This document shows, in pieces, positions 1-11,335 of a DNA stretch of 64,000 nucleotides. Position 1 is the stretch's first letter. Each line of letters opens with the position of its first letter. Source of the DNA: Tridacna crocea (taxonomy: Eukaryota > Mollusca > Bivalvia > Cardiida > Cardiidae). The position numbers and the translations under genes were made by a program. The notes under the pieces are model-generated. The model did no database searches. It was not told the DNA's origin and was given only the letters and a program-made list of their open reading frames with translations. Location: contig OX031059.1 of NCBI GenBank assembly GCA_943736015.1, forward strand, positions 59,345,159-59,409,158. The letters run 5' to 3'.

Positions 1-111
1 TTTTTCTGTTTTCTCAGACACTTTGAAATTCACGAGACTTTTTAAATGAGACATTTTACGTAAGACTTTTACACTGTTCAATTGACAAAGTTGTTTGTAA
101 CCGTTCTATTT

Positions 112-339
112 TTAACCCATTACCATATAGTCCCTAATTTTGACGACCCTGAGAAAGAAACCTTTATAAAACATTATAGAAAAAGGAGAAAATGCTGGTA
201 ACCAACATTTCTCCAATTCCCACAATGTTTTCTATCCTTCACAAAAGAAATTTCGAATTCTCAGTCGCTTTTATTTTGTCTTTTGCAAATGCTTTCGATT
301 TGGACAAACCTAAAATTTTGTCATTTGGTAATGAGATAA
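112..339. mobile_element. TTAA palindromic MITE, copy 1 (diverged)
   Basis: The copy begins TTAACCCATTACCA and ends TTTGGTAATGAGATAA, so it shows the family's imperfect terminal inverted repeat. The centre keeps a degraded hairpin (GGAGAAAATGCTGGTAACC). The right arm carries the family's GTC(G/T)TCTGCAAATGCTTTCGATTTGGAC block. The open frame inside it is not a gene. Confidence 0.8.
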
Positions 340-727
340 TAACAGCATTTTCATCTTGCAGCACGCCATTTCTTCAAACGGTGTTAAAAGGGGAAGTTGT
401 ACTTGAGTCTTGCAAAAGTACTTTTATATTTCTTATTTTAAAAAATATGAATGAGTAAACTCATGGAAAACAGATGCCTGAAAATTTTCTTTTTTTTCTA
501 GAAATGTTTGAATACATTAACTACATGTACTTTTATTCAGGGTTGTTTTTATTTTTTTTTTAATATCTTGAATATTGCAGCAGGTTTCGATCAGAAGACT
601 TTTGTCGTATTTACTAATACTGAGCTAGCTCGAGATAATTGGACATGGATTGTGACCTGTCCCCGTGATATACGCAAAAATAGACGGCAAGCAAATTCTC
701 TACCCCCTTGTTATTTCTTTATTATAT

Positions 728-864
728 TGTCCCCTTTTCCCGCAATGTTTAATACCCTATCAAGGACATATTATAATGTAATCATTTGAAACAGCTTTAT
801 TCGTTTTCTGCAAATACTTGCAATCTGGACAAGTCTGAAATATAATCTTGTGATAAAGAGTTAA
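728..864. mobile_element. TTAA MITE, right half only
   Basis: It matches the family from the second half of the central hairpin (CCCCTTTTCCCGCAATG) to a right end AAAGAGTTAA. Its terminal TTAA (861-864) is also the first TTAA of the next copy, so the two abut at a shared target site. The stretch 340-727 to the left holds nothing recognisable. Confidence 0.65.
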
Positions 865-1090
865 CCCATTACCACATAATCCCTACTTTTGACGCCCCTG
901 AGAAAGAAGCTTTTAGAAAATATTGTGGGAAAAGGAGAAAATACTGGTAACCATCGTTTTCTCCTTTTCCCACAATGTTTTCTACCCTTCACAAAACAAA
1001 TTTCAAATTTTTGGTCACTTTTATTTTGTCGTCTGCAAATGATTTCGATTTTCGACACGCCTAAAATATTGTCGTTTGGTAAAGAGTTAA
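861..1090. mobile_element. TTAA palindromic MITE, full-length copy
   Basis: This is one of the clearest copies: 230 bp from TTAACCCATTACCACATAAT to TTTGGTAAAGAGTTAA. It has TTAA at both ends and a central hairpin from about 922 to 990. TTAA ends are the hallmark of piggyBac-type mobilisation. No coding capacity is seen, so it must depend on a transposase elsewhere. Confidence 0.85.
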
Positions 1091-1186
1091 GACAGCATAG
1101 ATCTACTTTATTCGACCACTTGCTATGTCTTATTCATTACGCAATAAAACCCTCTACGCGCGACTTAAGAACCTTTTGCAGACATT

Positions 1187-1238
1187 GTAGACCAAGATCA
1201 GATTGCACAGAACGTGCAGTCTGATCTTGATCTACAGT
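1187..1238. repeat. Short palindrome family C (GATCAAGATCAGACTGCAC hairpin)
   Basis: This is a near-perfect 50-bp inverted repeat built on GATCAGACTGCAC and its complement around GAAC. The same hairpin recurs at least ten times in the window, often preceded by CGCGACTTA...TTCTGCAGAC. Confidence 0.8.
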
Positions 1239-1239
1239 G

Positions 1240-3900
1240 TCCGGAAAAAGATATTTTTCACCACCAAAATAACAGTGGCAATTGGTAATACATGTATTTG
1301 TGGTTTATTTTTACACTCCGTCAGAAAGTGTCATTTAAATCAACTAGCAGGATAGTAGTTAATGTTAACTCTCTTCTCCCAAAGAACCTGTCTTTTTTCT
1401 TTCTTTTACAGAATCTTTCTATTTCCCTGACTTCGCATCCGTAGAAACAGTTTTTCTTCATGATGGTGTCGTTCACAGGGCCCCGTATACAAATTGCAAG
1501 CCGAATTTAATCTCAGGAACAGTATATTTTGCTCGGCTGTTTATTTGATTGGAGAGCTGATAAGCCCAGAATGTGTTCTGGTTTTGTCGTGGTGTCAAAA
1601 TGTTTACATGTTGTAAGAATTACTACACGGATCGAGCATTACCTATTTATCACCATCACTTCAAGGGTTTATCAGACAATTATTTTATTGTTTCTCCCAC
1701 TTTTTTTCTCCCTATTTTTTGGGATTTGGAGGAATAGTTACTGCCAAGCCCCTGTGGCAGAATTTTAGAGCTAGGAATTTAGGGCTATTAATGAAGAGGT
1801 ATTCAGTTCAAACCCCAGAGCAGCCAAAAGTTTTTTTTCCAAACAAAAAGACAGGTATGACTTGTCTCTTTGCATTAAAGGAAACACCTACAACTTAGAC
1901 ATGCAGTATGTTGTATATGCTCTGTGCACGATACAAAACAATATCTGCCCCAAATTTTATTGTCACCCTGGATTGATTTGGACCATAACTTACGAAGAAG
2001 TTCCCATGTAAACTAAAATTGCAAAATGTTGCAATTTTCCCATGACTTTATTATTATTTTCTTTGTTAACGTTCTCATTCAAGACTAGACTGGTTTAATA
2101 TTGATCCAGTTAGGAACCATTACCGGCGAGTTCTAAATTCTATTAACTTGTTTTAGAATTGCAGACTCTTCTAAGAACCAAAGGGTTGAGAATGCTGAAG
2201 TGGTATTTGTCAAGGAACCCATTGTATGGAATTAATAATCTAGAAGAAAAGGAGAAATATTGTTCAAATATTGGCTTAAAAGTCAACCTACTAAGCAAAT
2301 AAATATCATTTCGGCTGAAGGGGAAAGTACTCATGACAAACTTTGGATTATATCGATCATTTGGAGGAGTCATATGTAAACGGTCCCTTGACAGTAGGAT
2401 GCATGATGAATACAGAGAAAAACATTTGAATATATCGAAAAAAATTAAGTTTGTACCTGAAAACTATTATTTTGAAATATCTCGAGTCGTTAACATTTAA
2501 TTTGCAACATTACGATTAATTATTTCGATCTATAAATATTCATGCTCGATCAAATGGAGTAACGGGTAATCATATGATGAACAAGCCATGGGACGAAATG
2601 GTTTTGGAACGAAAATGCCAGGAACAAGCGATCGGTGGACAAATTTTGTATCGTTGCGCCAACAGAAGACTATGAGCGAGTGAAGCTATTTTCAATCAAA
2701 AATTAGTATTTCCATGATCGATGGCCACAATCAATGTATTTCAAAATGCCATTTCAAATAACAGTACTCAGTGCTACCGAAAAACTAATTTGCCAGAGAA
2801 AAATTGAGTTTAACTGGGTTAATTTCTTACGGTAATGCACAAAATAAAACACGCGGTCTTTAAAATTAAATACTGAACTCATAGAGGTATTGTCTTCGAA
2901 AAATACCACAAAAATAGCAGGCGCGTATTTACGATTGCAACTTAGTGCTGGCTGTATTTACTTAAATGGATTATAGACTTCAAAAGTGGGCCGAAAGTGA
3001 CGCTTATTTCAAAATAATAGCATAGGATTATTAAGATTGTTCTTAGTATTTAAAACTTTCTTAAATTTTGAAGGGTTAGTACTAGAAAGTGCAAGTTCTG
3101 TTCCACAAGACTCCTGACATATTAAAAAGTGTTTGCTAGTCAATTTGAGAAGGCGATACAAATAAAAACTGTATGAAAATTGACAAGAAACAAGGCAATA
3201 GTTACAGTTGGTGGAACTATTGATTTTACTTATTTTCAAATACTAGTACTTGTTGCAATTTCTCAAGGGAAGATATGAGTAGGTTTTGCCAGGACAGATT
3301 CTCTTTTTCCGATGTTCCAGTGAACTCCAGACCAGTGTAAACGGCATTTATTTTAGACTTGTAGTGTAGCATTTGAATGGCTTAGTAGTTAAAACTGTTT
3401 TTTATATGATGATTGTTCTGAGGTGATATGAAGAAAAATAAAAAGGCAGTGAATTTCTTTAATATTCATCATTCAGTCAATACAACTCCTAAAACATATT
3501 TAGTGTCGCACCGGTAACTTCATGCTATTTTGAAAATAGAAGAAAATCACTGTCCTAGACTCTGTTCTACTCACTCCATTAAAATGCTAGAGCTTCGGAT
3601 TTTGCCTCTGCTAAACATGAAATCTTTCTCTAATTACGTTCAAAAGGTATAAAATATGGGCGTTTAGGTTTTTCGCTATTCTGCAACAAACATAACATCT
3701 CAGTAAAAGCAGTGTGAACGAGGCCCACGAGGTTGTACATTATATTTCTTCATATGGCACAACACTGCCAAAATAGCAAAATGTCTGTCATTCTAAAATA
3801 TCATTGAACCATCATTTTTAATCAGAGACACAACTTTGATCTTTGAAAAAAAAAGTCGGTTTGTCATTCAGGACTACCATTTTTTTTTAAAATAAAAATG
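1240..3900. other. Non-coding stretch
   Basis: Apart from the possible SINE fragment at 1755-1850 I see only AT-rich sequence with short chance frames on both strands. An AATAAA on the minus strand near 3350 could end the transcript of the 3917 exon candidate. Confidence 0.5.
1755..1850 (+). repeat. Possible tRNA-type SINE fragment
   Basis: It contains a B-box-like GTTCAAACCCCAG preceded by a weak A-box-like region. It is too diverged for a tRNA gene. This is a weak call. Confidence 0.3.
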
Positions 3901-3916
3901 TCCATTCGGAAGCACT

Positions 3917-4066
3917 CTAAATAACCGAGCTGTCGTTACTGTCCTGTTCAGGAGGAGAATGTCTTTCGCTACTCTTCATGATAAACTGGACATTAAATTT
4001 CCTCCGCTTTGCACCAACGAAATAGAGTAGAGGTTCTAAATCAGTAAAAAAGTAAAATGTATTCAT
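3917..4066 (-). CDS. Possible terminal coding exon, perhaps of the bHLH gene
   Basis: This is a 49-codon open frame ending in TAG at 3917-3919. Its C-terminal half is hydrophilic and protein-like (KSSERHSPPEQDSNDSSVI), ending in a possible PDZ-type S-V-I tail. It lies 2.5 kb downstream of the bHLH exon on the same strand. A pyrimidine-rich stretch ending GCAAAG before CGG at 4006 would act as a phase-0 acceptor. It would join HPMNL to RRKFNVQFIMKSSER, where NVQFIM could be a weak counterpart of the family's TWPFMV. Other acceptors are possible: at 4076 in phase 2, and a strong-looking TTTAG at about 4036 that would give a different frame. The upstream part (FTDLEPLLYFVG) also recalls the end of a seven-helix receptor. 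The evidence is circumstantial. Confidence 0.25.
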   Translation of the reverse strand: MNTFYFFTDLEPLLYFVGAKRRKFNVQFIMKSSERHSPPEQDSNDSSVI

Positions 4067-4319
4067 TTTCCTTTAAAGATCGAACTCTTTAGAATTACTT
4101 TAAAAAATATCGAATGATTAAGATTAAATAAGGAACTGCATTTTATGTGCTGGAATCTGCTACCCAAAAGAGCAGTCAAAGTTGAGATTGGTATCTGAAT
4201 GTTATAAGTCTTTCTGCCTTTTAATAGAACACGTTTTCGTCTTACCATTTAAACTTAATCTTGTCGTTACATCTTGGACAGTTTTCTTTCTCAAGCCAAT
4301 GTTTAACTAACGCTTGCTG

Positions 4320-5544
4320 CTAAAATGCCGTTTCCCGGCGTAGAACTAAGGCTCGGTCACTTGTCTTTAAAATTTAAGAACTCACGAAGCCATTTTGTTA
4401 AGTTTCGCTTTCGTTTATTGTTGAACATACTCTCGTTATTTTTGGTGTTAAAATAGCTTTCTGATTTGAAACGACTGTATATATGAAAATATTCAGTACA
4501 ACCATTGCTGCTTGCTGTATTTTAGATGAACCAGTACAGGTGCACAAAGGATTTGTTTGGAAAATGTGACGAAATCAAAGTATGGTTGACTATATGGAGC
4601 GATTGCTTCATGGCCTAAACTGTTTTAAAAATGCAAAAAAAGCTACAGACGTGAACAGTACTGTTGGGTGCATAATCATTTTCACATGAAAAGCTACTGA
4701 AATAATCTTCCTCCCCTATGTATTATTATTTTTACTGGGTGCAAAATTTGTTGTACATTGCAGTCTTTGCAGATAAGAGAAGATACAATATAGAATAGAT
4801 ATAACTAAGCCAAAGAATGTCAATCTGTAATGTTGGTTTGAGGAACAGCGTTTAGATTGAATGTGATTTATCAAAAAAAACTACATCGGATTCCATCTGC
4901 ACATGAACATTTGCAGGCAACGTTTTTCCACCTTGCACCTGACCTAATTTTCTTTGGGGGGAGGGGGAGCGGAAAGGGGAAAGGAGAGGGGATTGATATG
5001 TTGCTGGCATTAAGCAATATCTGCTTTTTTCAACATGAAGTGAATCTCAACTTTTTAACAGGTATTTTAGAATTAATCTTTTTAACAGGCATTTTAGAAT
5101 TAATCAGATTCATTTCTAAATATCGGTATACATAGAGTATAAAGAGTACTTTTCTGGCAAAGCCACTGATTATGATCGAGTCAAGGATTTCTTCAAAGCG
5201 TCCATTCGATACGATGATCTGAATAAAGCTTAACTAGACTTCAAATGTATTTTTTAAAACAAAATATCTGTCCGTTTCAATTAACTTTCTGAAATAAAAT
5301 TTTGGAAATCCTCTCACTTTACTTCACCATTTTATTTTTTGCATTCTTTACAATTTCAAGTGTTGTTTATTGTATAATCTTTCGCAGTCAAAACTAAAGA
5401 AGCACGATTACTAAAATCTCTACAAATTCTTCTTGATTTTTCATTTCGAACAAACAAAATATTGACCAATGAATAAGGGTGACAATAATAAAATATTGAT
5501 GTTTAAGTAAGTATTCATAAAAGCAAAACTCACTTTTCGTTTTG
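4320..5544. other. Non-coding stretch, probable intron of the bHLH gene
   Basis: This is AT-rich sequence with a purine-rich GGGGAGGGGG run near 4960 and a 21-bp direct repeat (TTTTTAACAGG(T/C)ATTTTAGA) near 5055-5090. No supported exon is seen. Confidence 0.4.
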
Positions 5545-5631
5545 TATATCGTCGGTTTTCTTCCAAAATCTGGTAATTACAGCTTGAAACAAGCTGTAGT
5601 TACGAAGTTTTGGAAGTAAATCGACGATATA
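5545..5631. repeat. Palindrome family H (TATCGTCG...CGACGATA)
   Basis: This is an 87-bp imperfect inverted repeat centred on CAGCTTGAAACAAGCTG, with outer arms TATATCGTCG and CGACGATATA. Related hairpins containing CTGTAGTTACGA and TGAAGTAAA occur near 31890 and 61960. Confidence 0.75.
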
Positions 5632-6102
5632 ATTATGAATGTGAAGCAAAGCATCACCATGGTCGCAATGTTTGCATGTACTGTTTGACTAAAACCTACA
5701 CGGATCTTGGACTTACAAAAATGATACGCATATAAATATAATAATATTGTTATAGATCAGACATTTTCTCTCAGAATATAGTCCGAGAGCTGTATAATTT
5801 GCTGTGTAGCATTCTTCCTTTTTCCCCAAACCATTTAAACAAACACGACCCACTGATGATATATTTTGCTACGTTGGCAATTGTTTAGGACAAGAATGGC
5901 CCCTGTCTACCTGGTTGGTTAGGAGACTGTATAACACAACCAGTGTTTCTTTTCTAATGTCAAAGGCTTGTTAAGACTATACAATATACAAAACAGAATA
6001 CTGATCTGAATTTCATCGTTAGATATCACACCATGTACATAGTCACTTACCATTTCAGCGCCATTGCTGCAAACGGGAACTTTTTTGCTTACAGTTTAGC
6101 TT

Positions 6103-6155
6103 AAGATCAGACTGCACAGTAAGTGCATTCTGATATTGGACCGATACTGCCTGCT
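6103..6155. repeat. Palindrome family C, diverged copy
   Basis: It reads AAGATCAGACTGCACAGTAA then GTGCATTCTGAT, a decayed version of the 50-bp hairpin. It lies inside the presumed bHLH intron. Confidence 0.6.
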
Positions 6156-6573
6156 TGTTTAGAAAAGCATGAAAGATAAAAGTATCTTTGTGTTTTAGTG
6201 AGTTGCATTTACGTCCCTCAAAATGATGTTAGTTTGGAAAAAAAAGAGAGGTCTCAATACGACATCTTAACATTAAAAAATTCTTTGATTTTTTAAAAGA
6301 CTTATTGGAGAACAGATTTTGATTAGATACTCAATTCGGCAAAAAATGCTTTGAAAATAAATTGACTAAGTCAAGATATCATAATTAGAAGTTGATTTCT
6401 TTTATGTATATTATATTTTTTTTTAAAATAAAGTTTTGAAAATTAGATTTTGAATGATTTGTTCATACATTTCTATGTACATCTTTGAAATGACGTAAAC
6501 AAGTCTTCATTGCCCCTAATTATAAATGATGTTGGTGGAGGAAGAAATGTTCTTTGAAAATTACTTTACTTAC

Positions 6574-6885
6574 CAAGTTCATTGGATGAACCGTGGACGG
6601 GTTACAAGTAATATCCTCATCTCCATCAAGTATTTGTTTTAAATGGGCAATATAACTGGATGCCAGTCTAAGAGTGTCAAGTTTAGAGAGTTTTGTGTCA
6701 GACGGTACCCATGGTAAAGTCGTCTTTAATTTTGAAAAAGCTTTACTGAGAACACGCATACGGCACCTTTCACGTTCATTCGCTGCATGTCTTTGCATCG
6801 GATGATGCGATTTTGAAAGTTTTCCGAGGGCACAGTCGTTTTCTTCATCACTCGAACTTTTCTGATCTTTTCGCCGTCTCGGCAT
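6574..6885 (-). CDS. TCF21/musculin-like bHLH transcription factor, first coding exon
   Basis: This is a 104-codon exon opening with ATG at 6885, with an in-frame TGA three codons upstream. Residues about 31-88 form a class A bHLH domain. The basic region reads [19 protein letters not shown], helix 1 continues [10 protein letters not shown], the loop is [10 protein letters not shown], and helix 2 is [15 protein letters not shown]. The stretch [20 protein letters not shown] is almost the same as vertebrate TCF21 (capsulin) and MSC (musculin), and the following VHPMNL matches their HPVNL. The N-terminus is short, lysine-rich and serine/acidic, as expected for a nuclear factor. Directly after NL comes a strong donor (GTAAGTAAAG) at a codon boundary, so the reading frame running on to 6520 is intron. 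The family binds E-boxes as heterodimers with E proteins and acts in mesoderm and muscle development; that role is inferred from homology. The usual second exon (TWPF motif) is not seen. Confidence 0.9.
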
Positions 6886-6889
6886 TTTC

Positions 6890-9048
6890 AGTCAGTTTTT
6901 CTGGTCACGGATTAATCCACGGATTAAGACAATAATATCCTTTGAATTGAATTTTCCTTTTTTTTTTCCCCAAACAAATTTCTGCGTAATCAGCTTTTTG
7001 TTTTCGTCCGTGTGTTTTGCCTTGAAATGATTCACATTCCTACATGATTCCAAGTCAACGAAGATAATTTATATGGTACAAAAAGGTATTGCTTATTGTT
7101 ATGATTGTCACTCTCTCTTCACCATAAAAACTGCTAACAAAAAACACAACAACTATGACATTAGACAGAGAAATTGCACATGATTCCAAATTTGTGATTG
7201 TTACTCTCTTTACCGACGCTCTTGTTACAAACGCTGCAACAAAACTTTGCTAAAATTTATCTTCGAAAAGAAAAAGTTTGTAGACTGTCGCTTTTTTTCA
7301 AATAAATTTTAAAGAAGACGATTCTGCTGAATTCCAAAGAGTTTGTTTTCAATTTACAATCTCGTATTATTTATTTTCTAGCTATCAAAATATGAGACCA
7401 TTAAGCGTCATGCTACCACTACAGATTCCATAGTAACACCTGTCGCCTACTCATCCCGGAAACAATCACCTGCTTCTCACTTTAAGATCTTTTAAAAACT
7501 CAACCATTTAACCCATTATACCTTACAGACGATTATTTTTCGCCTGACAGCGGGCGACTTCTAGAACCGTTTTGCATAGAAAAGTTGCTCATACTATTCA
7601 ATTTCTCAATTCGCCACAATATCACTTCTATATACTTAAGTATTAAATATTAATAGATGACTACCCTTATTTCACAATGAGTTTCTTCTAAAGTCATCTG
7701 CTGTTAATTTATTTCTGAGAGTAATTAGTCGAGTTAAACTTTGACGTGGATGTCGGTTTCTTTTTTTCACAGGAAATACAATACCCTAATAAATATAGTT
7801 TCAAGTGATTTAAAATGGTTTAAAAAGTGTGCGCTGTCCTATAAATATATCACTTTCTGAAATCTCGAGTCTACGAGATCTTAAATTATGCGAAGATAAT
7901 GGCATTCGCCTGTTCTTGTTGCCTGTTGGTTTTAAAGTTGAGACTTGGCATTGACATGCGTTACGACCATTTTCTTGGCTAATTATTTCCTGTGTATGAG
8001 CTGTAAACTCATTTCTTCATTGAATCAAACAAAGGTGTTGAAAATGAAGTTCAAAAATGTCTCCATAAAAAAAAATCATAGAATCTTAAAAAAAAATCAC
8101 AATTTAAATCTAAGCCTTAAAAGAGAACTCTTATCAATGAATAAACATCACCGAATATTTATTATATTCTCTTATGTTCTGAATCTTATAGTAAATATTT
8201 AAATCCTGAATATTTGGCTTACGTTTGTCACATTTCAAATTCAGTTTTGAAAAAAAAAAAAAATAACAATCAGAAAATAAAATTTACTTTCACACTGAAA
8301 TACGCATAACTCATACCTCATGCAGAGGATTTTTTCTGACCACTCTTGAAAACACTATGGAGAATCGTAACATTCCATTCCTCCATTTGCCACCATGCTT
8401 TCATTTGTTCTAATGTTTTGTACCAAGTTTATGTTTATTATTCCATTTTTGCTTACGACCTTTTTCGAAGTCTTTCGCTGCAAAATTTCTTCAGTCAAAG
8501 TAATAATTGATAAATATAAAAACACAGAGAAATACATTCGTTCCATAATGTGATAAATTAATATGAAAACACAGAGAAATAGATTCGTTCCATAATGTCT
8601 ACGCTCCAATTTCTCGCCGACTGTATGAATGATTATACATAAATTAATCAGTTCCCCTGTCACAATTACCACACAAACAGGTTCGTCTTTTTTTTCACTT
8701 TATATATTTGTCACAGCCAGACCACCTACGACAGCAAAAAATAATATAACAGCTATACTAGTCAACCCAGTTTTTGTTGTTCACAGCAAAACTATGAAAA
8801 AAGTTCTTTTTTTTATTTTCTAAAACTGGTTTAAAGTTACTAGGATAATGCAGGTTTCTAATTAAGTACCTTTTTGGAGTTCTTTTATGCATTTAATGGT
8901 TGAATAAATACATTTGTAAGAAAATATACATCAAGTGACCGTGAAAATATTCCTATGGCATAATAATGGCTTATTTTTCTGAATTAAGGTTTCACGTGTA
9001 AAATGGTCAAAAGTGAAAATTAAATATATATCTAACGAGGGTGTAGAT
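6890..9048. other. Upstream flank of the bHLH gene, no gene seen
   Basis: This is AT-rich DNA upstream of the bHLH start. It contains a 50-bp direct duplication near 8510-8600 (AACACAGAGAAATA...TTCGTTCCATAATG). No conserved promoter motif can be called from the sequence alone. Confidence 0.4.
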
Positions 9049-9095
9049 TCAAGATCAGACTGCTAGTTTAATGTAGTCTGATCTTAAGCTATGGA
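9049..9095. repeat. Palindrome family C, copy
   Basis: It has the arms AAGATCAGACTGC and AGTCTGATCTT around a changed centre. Confidence 0.7.
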
Positions 9096-9791
9096 GTCTG
9101 AAGAATTTTTGAAAATATGCCTTCTGCAATAAAGATTAAATCGACTTCAACAACGAAATCTGTCGCGAAACGAATTTTATTAATCCTAGAATTTCTCAAA
9201 ATAGCACCCATTCTAACTACTTACGAAGACAGTTATTTCGTAGTAATTAATTCTCATACAACACTATGTCCACTTTATGTGTCTGATAATTATTTCGATG
9301 TCCATTTTTTCTCTACAAGCTTGCAATGTCAATTAGCGATGTCTTTGGCAGGTGCTTCTTTTCTTCACCCAATCCTTATCTTCGGTTTTGTTTACATTCG
9401 ATGTGTACGGGAAATCGCGCGTGATGCAGGCGGAGCGAGCCTAAGAGGAGGCGGAGCTTATATTTACAACATGCGCATACTCATGGCGTTATATGAAAAG
9501 ATGTATTGAAATTGTCTGCTTCTTTGATTTTTGAATAAGTAACTATCGCACAAAAAACGAAGTGGTAATGTCTTTCATTTAGGAATGCTCACTGCAGGAC
9601 GTGCAAGAAGCGCATCACATATCTATGTATCATGTGTATGGTACTTCGTAATTGTGCCCGGTTGACCGGATGACTTGTTTTGCTTACCGCTGTTCTTATT
9701 TCCCAAAAGCCTACACATCTTTTTCAGTGCTCATTATAGAGGAATTGATTTAATTTCAAAACTGAAAATACCAAGTATTCATCACCAAATT

Positions 9792-9855
9792 CTATGTTGC
9801 GGGTATTCATTAGAATCGTCTCATCGAAACGATTCTAATGTGTACCCACAACATG
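9792..9855. repeat. Palindrome family CTATGTTGTGGGT, copy 1
   Basis: This is a 64-bp hairpin with arms ATGTTGCGGGTATTCATTAG and its complement. Copies at 41811-41881 and 62786-62854 share the same arms and centre (GAATCGTCTCA). Confidence 0.8.
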
Positions 9856-10028
9856 TGGTTTTGAAGAGAAACAATGGATTTAGAACACTATCAGCCCCTC
9901 TTATATGGAACTATAATTTTAGAATGTCTAACACTACACTATTGAAAAGCTGCAAGCCACAAAGGTGGCACTAAATGAGGCAAAGAGTAAAAGACAGCTA
10001 GTGCCTTACTTCTTCTTAAAGTTAGATC

Positions 10029-10212
10029 TGGGACCTTATTCACCAACCATTTGTCTTATTCATCAGAATTTTCTACATTGGTAAGGAACACAACTCCTGA
10101 TTGGCTAAACCATTCGGTTTAGCCAGTCAGAGGTTGTGTTACTTACAAATTTAGAAAACCTTGGAGAATAAGACTAAGAATATTCTCAAGAATGGTTGGT
10201 GAATACGGGCCC
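10029..10212. mobile_element. Fully palindromic MITE family F, copy 1
   Basis: This is a 184-bp inverted repeat from GGACCTTATTCACCAACCAT to ATGGTTGGTGAATACGGGCC. The centre is GATTGGCTAAACCATTCGGTTTAGCCAGTC. A second copy is at 60440-60640, and half a copy lies near 54840. Confidence 0.8.
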
Positions 10213-10290
10213 AGCCCGCATAACTCAATTGGAAGAGTGAAGGACTCGTGAACGAGATGTTTCGGATTCAGTTTGGACTAGTCTAAAATT
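10213..10290 (+). repeat. tRNA-type SINE head
   Basis: An A-box-like CATAACTCAATTGGAAGAGT is followed 30 bp later by a diverged B-box (CGGATTCAGTTTG). The spacing resembles a tRNA promoter, but the stem pairing does not look tRNA-like. It probably begins a SINE. Confidence 0.45.
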
Positions 10291-10435
10291 TGTTGCTTAA
10301 ATTTTTAATTTTCTTAACCTGTTCTCCGTCACTTTACCAACCGGTTAAGTTTTAGACTCGTTCAAAAGTCGCTCTTATGCATACATACGAAGAATTATAA
10401 AAATTATGGTGTACAAATGATGGAAAATATTTTTA

Positions 10436-10661
10436 TACTCTTTATCAAAAGACAAAATTTTAGAATGGTCTAAATTGAAAGCACTTGCAGTTGACAAAAT
10501 AATCGTAACTCAAAAATTGAAATTTGTTTCCAGCAGGGTAGAAAACTTTGTGGGAAAAGGAGAAAATGCTGGTTACCAGCATTTTCTCCTTTTCCCACAA
10601 AGTTTTCAAAGGTCTTCCTTCTCAGGGTCGTAAAAACAAGGGATCGTTTGATAAAGAATTG
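10436..10661. mobile_element. TTAA palindromic MITE copy
   Basis: The left arm is diverged and the central hairpin is nearly perfect, with AAAACTTTGTGGGAAAAGG mirrored on the far side. The right arm carries TCAGGGTCGTAAAAACAAGG. The terminal TTAA are no longer intact. Confidence 0.8.
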
Positions 10662-11183
10662 AAACGGTGGAAATGGTGTCTGAAAGGAAGAAAACTGTGG
10701 ATTCCTTTTTCCTTTTTGTTTTCGAAAGTTTTCGACCTGTATTCCAACAACTAATTTGCAATTACCATATCTATTTTGAAGTAATGAAGAGATACAGTAA
10801 AATCTTATTGTCTTATCTCCGAATTATTTTCATTATCTATGGGAATCGCCTTACACAGAATCCGACGAACGTAAAGTTCGCCACAAACAAAGATAGAAAC
10901 AAAATACCTCGTCGTATTTCAAAGCAAATCAGATCATTAACGGAGTGTTTTAACATGATATAAGGAACAAGTGCTAATATAGAATTGCCTTGATTTCTTT
11001 TTGCACTGTCCTTTTGAAATAGTATCTCCCTTGTGATGACTAGCATAAGGCAACGGGTTCGTTCATGTACGACTGGAAAAAAAAGAATGGTATCTAGTAT
11101 ATGACTGACGCTCTGGCAAAGTGGAGCTTAATACATCTCATTATACATAATACCGAGTCAATCACTATAAGGATTATGGGTCC

Positions 11184-11335
11184 TTAACCCTTTACCACAC
11201 AATGACCCCTTTTAACGACCCTAAGAAAGAGGCCTCTTGAAAACTTTGTGGGGAAAGGAGAAAATGCTGGTTACCAGCATTTTCTCCTTTTTCCGCAAAG
11301 TTTTCTACCCTATCAAAGAAAAGTTGGGTCATTTG
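11184..11335. mobile_element. TTAA MITE, left arm and hairpin only
   Basis: It starts at TTAACCCTTTACCACACAAT and keeps the hairpin. It then loses similarity about 60 bp into the right arm, where a family E fragment (TTTTCGCAGTTCCTAGAAGG, about 11359) follows. Confidence 0.75.

Noticed and set aside
4500-4620. Short plus-strand open segment after TTTTAG (DEPVQVHKGFVWKM)
   Set aside because: Too short, on the strand opposite to the gene, and no donor or conservation to support it.
9117-9509. 130-codon plus-strand ORF
   Set aside because: No recognised motif, no splice or promoter context; the composition looks like chance in a less AT-rich patch.
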